Part shown: piece after piece, positions 54,369 through 55,623 of the stretch
How the letters are laid out: the number at the start of each line of letters is the position of its first letter
Position numbering within the stretch: the first letter of the stretch is position 1
Origin: Alphaproteobacteria bacterium
Lineage (GTDB): Bacteria; Pseudomonadota; Alphaproteobacteria; JAGOMX01
Reading direction: 5' to 3'
Assembly (NCBI GenBank): GCA_017993335.1
Contig: JAGOMX010000008.1
Span: 1-55,623 of the forward strand
DNA: 55,623 nt
Notes under the pieces: generated by a model
What the model saw: only the letters and a program-made list of their open reading frames with translations
Database searches by the model: none
What the model was told of the DNA's origin: nothing
Translations under genes and position numbers: made by a program

Positions 54369-54644
54369 ATGAATAAATCAGATCTCGTAAATGCAATTGC
54401 TGCAGATACAAACCTAAGCAAGTCCGACGCGACAAAGGCTCTTGATGCGGTTGTAAGCAGCATTCAAAAAGAATTGAAAAAAGGCAGCGAAGTACGTCTC
54501 GTTGGCTTTGGTACATTCAAGGTAACAAAGCGTGCCGCTCGCACAGGTAGAAACCCAAGAACTGGCGCAGCGATTAACATTCCTGCTTCCAGCACACCGG
54601 CTTTCCGTCCTGGAAAAGAATTCAAAGACATCCTAAACGCGTAA
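54369..54644 (+). CDS. DNA-binding protein HU
   Basis: The product has 91 residues: MNKSDLVNAIAADTNLSKSD, GSEVRLVGFGTFKVTKRAAR, GRNPRTGAAINIPAS, PAFRPGKEFKD. The beta-arm GRNPRTG is conserved. A nucleoid histone-like protein, more HU than IHF by the arm. AAGG lies 8 bases before ATG, and a strong terminator follows. Confidence 0.95.
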   Translation: MNKSDLVNAIAADTNLSKSDATKALDAVVSSIQKELKKGSEVRLVGFGTFKVTKRAARTGRNPRTGAAINIPASSTPAFRPGKEFKDILNA

Positions 54645-54660
54645 GCTTTAGTTGTTCTTT

Positions 54661-54693
54661 AAAAAAAGGCCAGGGGTTCCCTGGCCTTTTTTT
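54661..54693. terminator. bidirectional terminator between HU and serC genes
   Basis: GGCCAGGG (54668-54675) and CCCTGGCC (54679-54686) with A7 before and T7 after, so it works for both converging genes. Confidence 0.92.
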
Positions 54694-54716
54694 GTGAGCG
54701 CGATTAGCGATTAGCC

Positions 54717-55623
54717 TTAACTCTCCACCCTCGTTTGCGTATAGGCCCAATCGAGCCAAGGTGTTAGATTTTTCAGATCATCGCCCTCCACGGTTGGTCC
54801 GCACCAAACACGTAAAGAGGGGGAATCAAAGCGGTGATTGTTAATGTCGTAGGCCACTTTTTCTTCTCGTAATACATGGCAGAACTTATCGATATAGGAC
54901 CATTGCGCCTCACGATCAAGATTTTGAAACCAAGGGGAAGTTATACTTAAACAGACCGTTGTATGGGAAGTATATTCAGGATCTTGTGCAGACAGTTTTG
55001 CCCATTCGCTGGCCTCTGCCCACTGCTGAATAATTTTTCTATTGGCTACCGCCTTGTTAATTAACGCAGACAACCCACCCAGATTTTCTGCCCATTGTAA
55101 GGATAGCAAAAAGTCCTCGACACACAACATCGACGGCGTATTCAGAGTCATCCCCTCAAAAAGATTCATAGTAATGTCCGAACCATTTTTTAAGCGCAAT
55201 AAAGACGGCACAGGCCAGCGCGGGGTATAACTTTGCAATTGTTCTATCGCTCGCGGACTTAAGACAACCATACCGTGAGCAGCTTCTCCACCCAAAGCCT
55301 TTTGCCAAGAAAAGGCTGTAATATCTAATTTATCCCAAGGCAACTCATAAGCAAAAGCCGCCGAGGTGGCATCACAAAACGTCAGCCCCCGACGGTCTTC
55401 TGGAATCCACTCCCCATTGGGCACGCAAACGCCACCGGTGGAACCATTCCACGTAAAAATTATATCTCGATCAAAGTTAGCTTGTGACAAGGGTGGCAGA
55501 ACACCCAGCGGTGCATCATAAACATGAACATCGTTTAGCTGTAGACGCTCCATAATATCTCGCACCCATACCCGGCCAAAAACATCCCAGGCAAATACAT
55601 CCACACCCCGTTGACCAATTAAA
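54717..55623 (-). CDS. serC: phosphoserine aminotransferase (5' end outside window)
   Basis: 302 C-terminal residues; the frame is open to the right edge (reads LIGQRGVDVFAWDVFGRVW), so ~80-90 residues are missing. SerC motifs of the alphaproteobacterial type: IFTWNGSTGGVCVPNGEWI, LTFCDATSAAFAYELPW, ITAFSWQKALGGEAAHGM (PLP-binding Lys in SWQK), and TLNTPSMLCVEDFL. It transaminates 3-phosphohydroxypyruvate with glutamate in serine synthesis. Confidence 0.92.
   Translation of the reverse strand, partial: LIGQRGVDVFAWDVFGRVWVRDIMERLQLNDVHVYDAPLGVLPPLSQANFDRDIIFTWNGSTGGVCVPNGEWIPEDRRGLTFCDATSAAFAYELPWDKLDITAFSWQKALGGEAAHGMVVLSPRAIEQLQSYTPRWPVPSLLRLKNGSDITMNLFEGMTLNTPSMLCVEDFLLSLQWAENLGGLSALINKAVANRKIIQQWAEASEWAKLSAQDPEYTSHTTVCLSITSPWFQNLDREAQWSYIDKFCHVLREEKVAYDINNHRFDSPSLRVWCGPTVEGDDLKNLTPWLDWAYTQTRVES

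Overview
The window looks like a piece of the chromosome of an intracellular alphaproteobacterium of the Holosporales/Paracaedibacter/Odyssella kind. This is an inference. It rests on the alphaproteobacterial core genes (rpmF-plsX-fabH-ferredoxin cluster, GCS2-type glutamate-cysteine ligase, long HPF, HU, ccmAB, alphaproteobacterial-type serC). It also rests on the many signal-peptide proteins with eukaryote-like or effector-like domains, the low GC content, and the abundant IS elements and palindromic repeats. No 16S or other rRNA gene is present to settle it.

Layout. 1-7402 (minus) is one giant secreted repeat protein that runs off the left edge. It follows a 1161-residue secreted protein with a C-terminal leucine-rich region (7427-10912). 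This pair sits about 140 nt downstream of a clear TPP riboswitch with its own promoter (11050-11155), although no thiamine gene is in sight. A complete IS1202/ISNCY-type insertion sequence (11172-12758, 16-bp target duplication) abuts the -35 box of that promoter. 13371-18918 is an integrative element: AlpA-like regulator, DUF3987 protein, CTGACA repeats, an unknown protein, a DUF1016/PDDEXK nuclease and a tyrosine integrase. It ends at a 47-bp copy of the 3' half of initiator tRNA-fMet.

18933-25200 holds secreted proteins: LprI-like, small LRR-like, unknown, a helical protein with a HicA-like C-terminus, and an F-box-like protein. 25373-30488 is housekeeping (enoyl-CoA hydratase, YqgE, MutS, PstS-like binding protein). 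30474-38590 mixes a membrane protein, an IS4-family element, a GT25 glycosyltransferase, a secreted candidate deaminase with a zinc ribbon, an MFS transporter and a second F-box-like secreted protein. 38718-47505 is again mainly housekeeping: CDF efflux, CcmAB, an MNT-HEPN fusion, a secreted PhyH-type oxygenase, ferredoxin, FabH, PlsX, L32 and Kup. 47632-55623 holds a MITE with perfect ends, two AAA/DUF4143 ATPases each preceded by a perfect 13-bp palindrome, GshA, a palindromic repeat, HPF, HU and partial SerC.

How it fits together. Core metabolism (fatty-acid/phospholipid synthesis, glutathione, cytochrome c maturation, K+ and metal transport) alternates with secreted proteins that plausibly face a eukaryotic host. 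The strongest candidates for something undescribed are the TPP-riboswitch-controlled secreted LRR/giant-adhesin operon and the secreted HxE/CxxC deaminase-like protein. The palindrome-associated DUF4143 ATPases come next.
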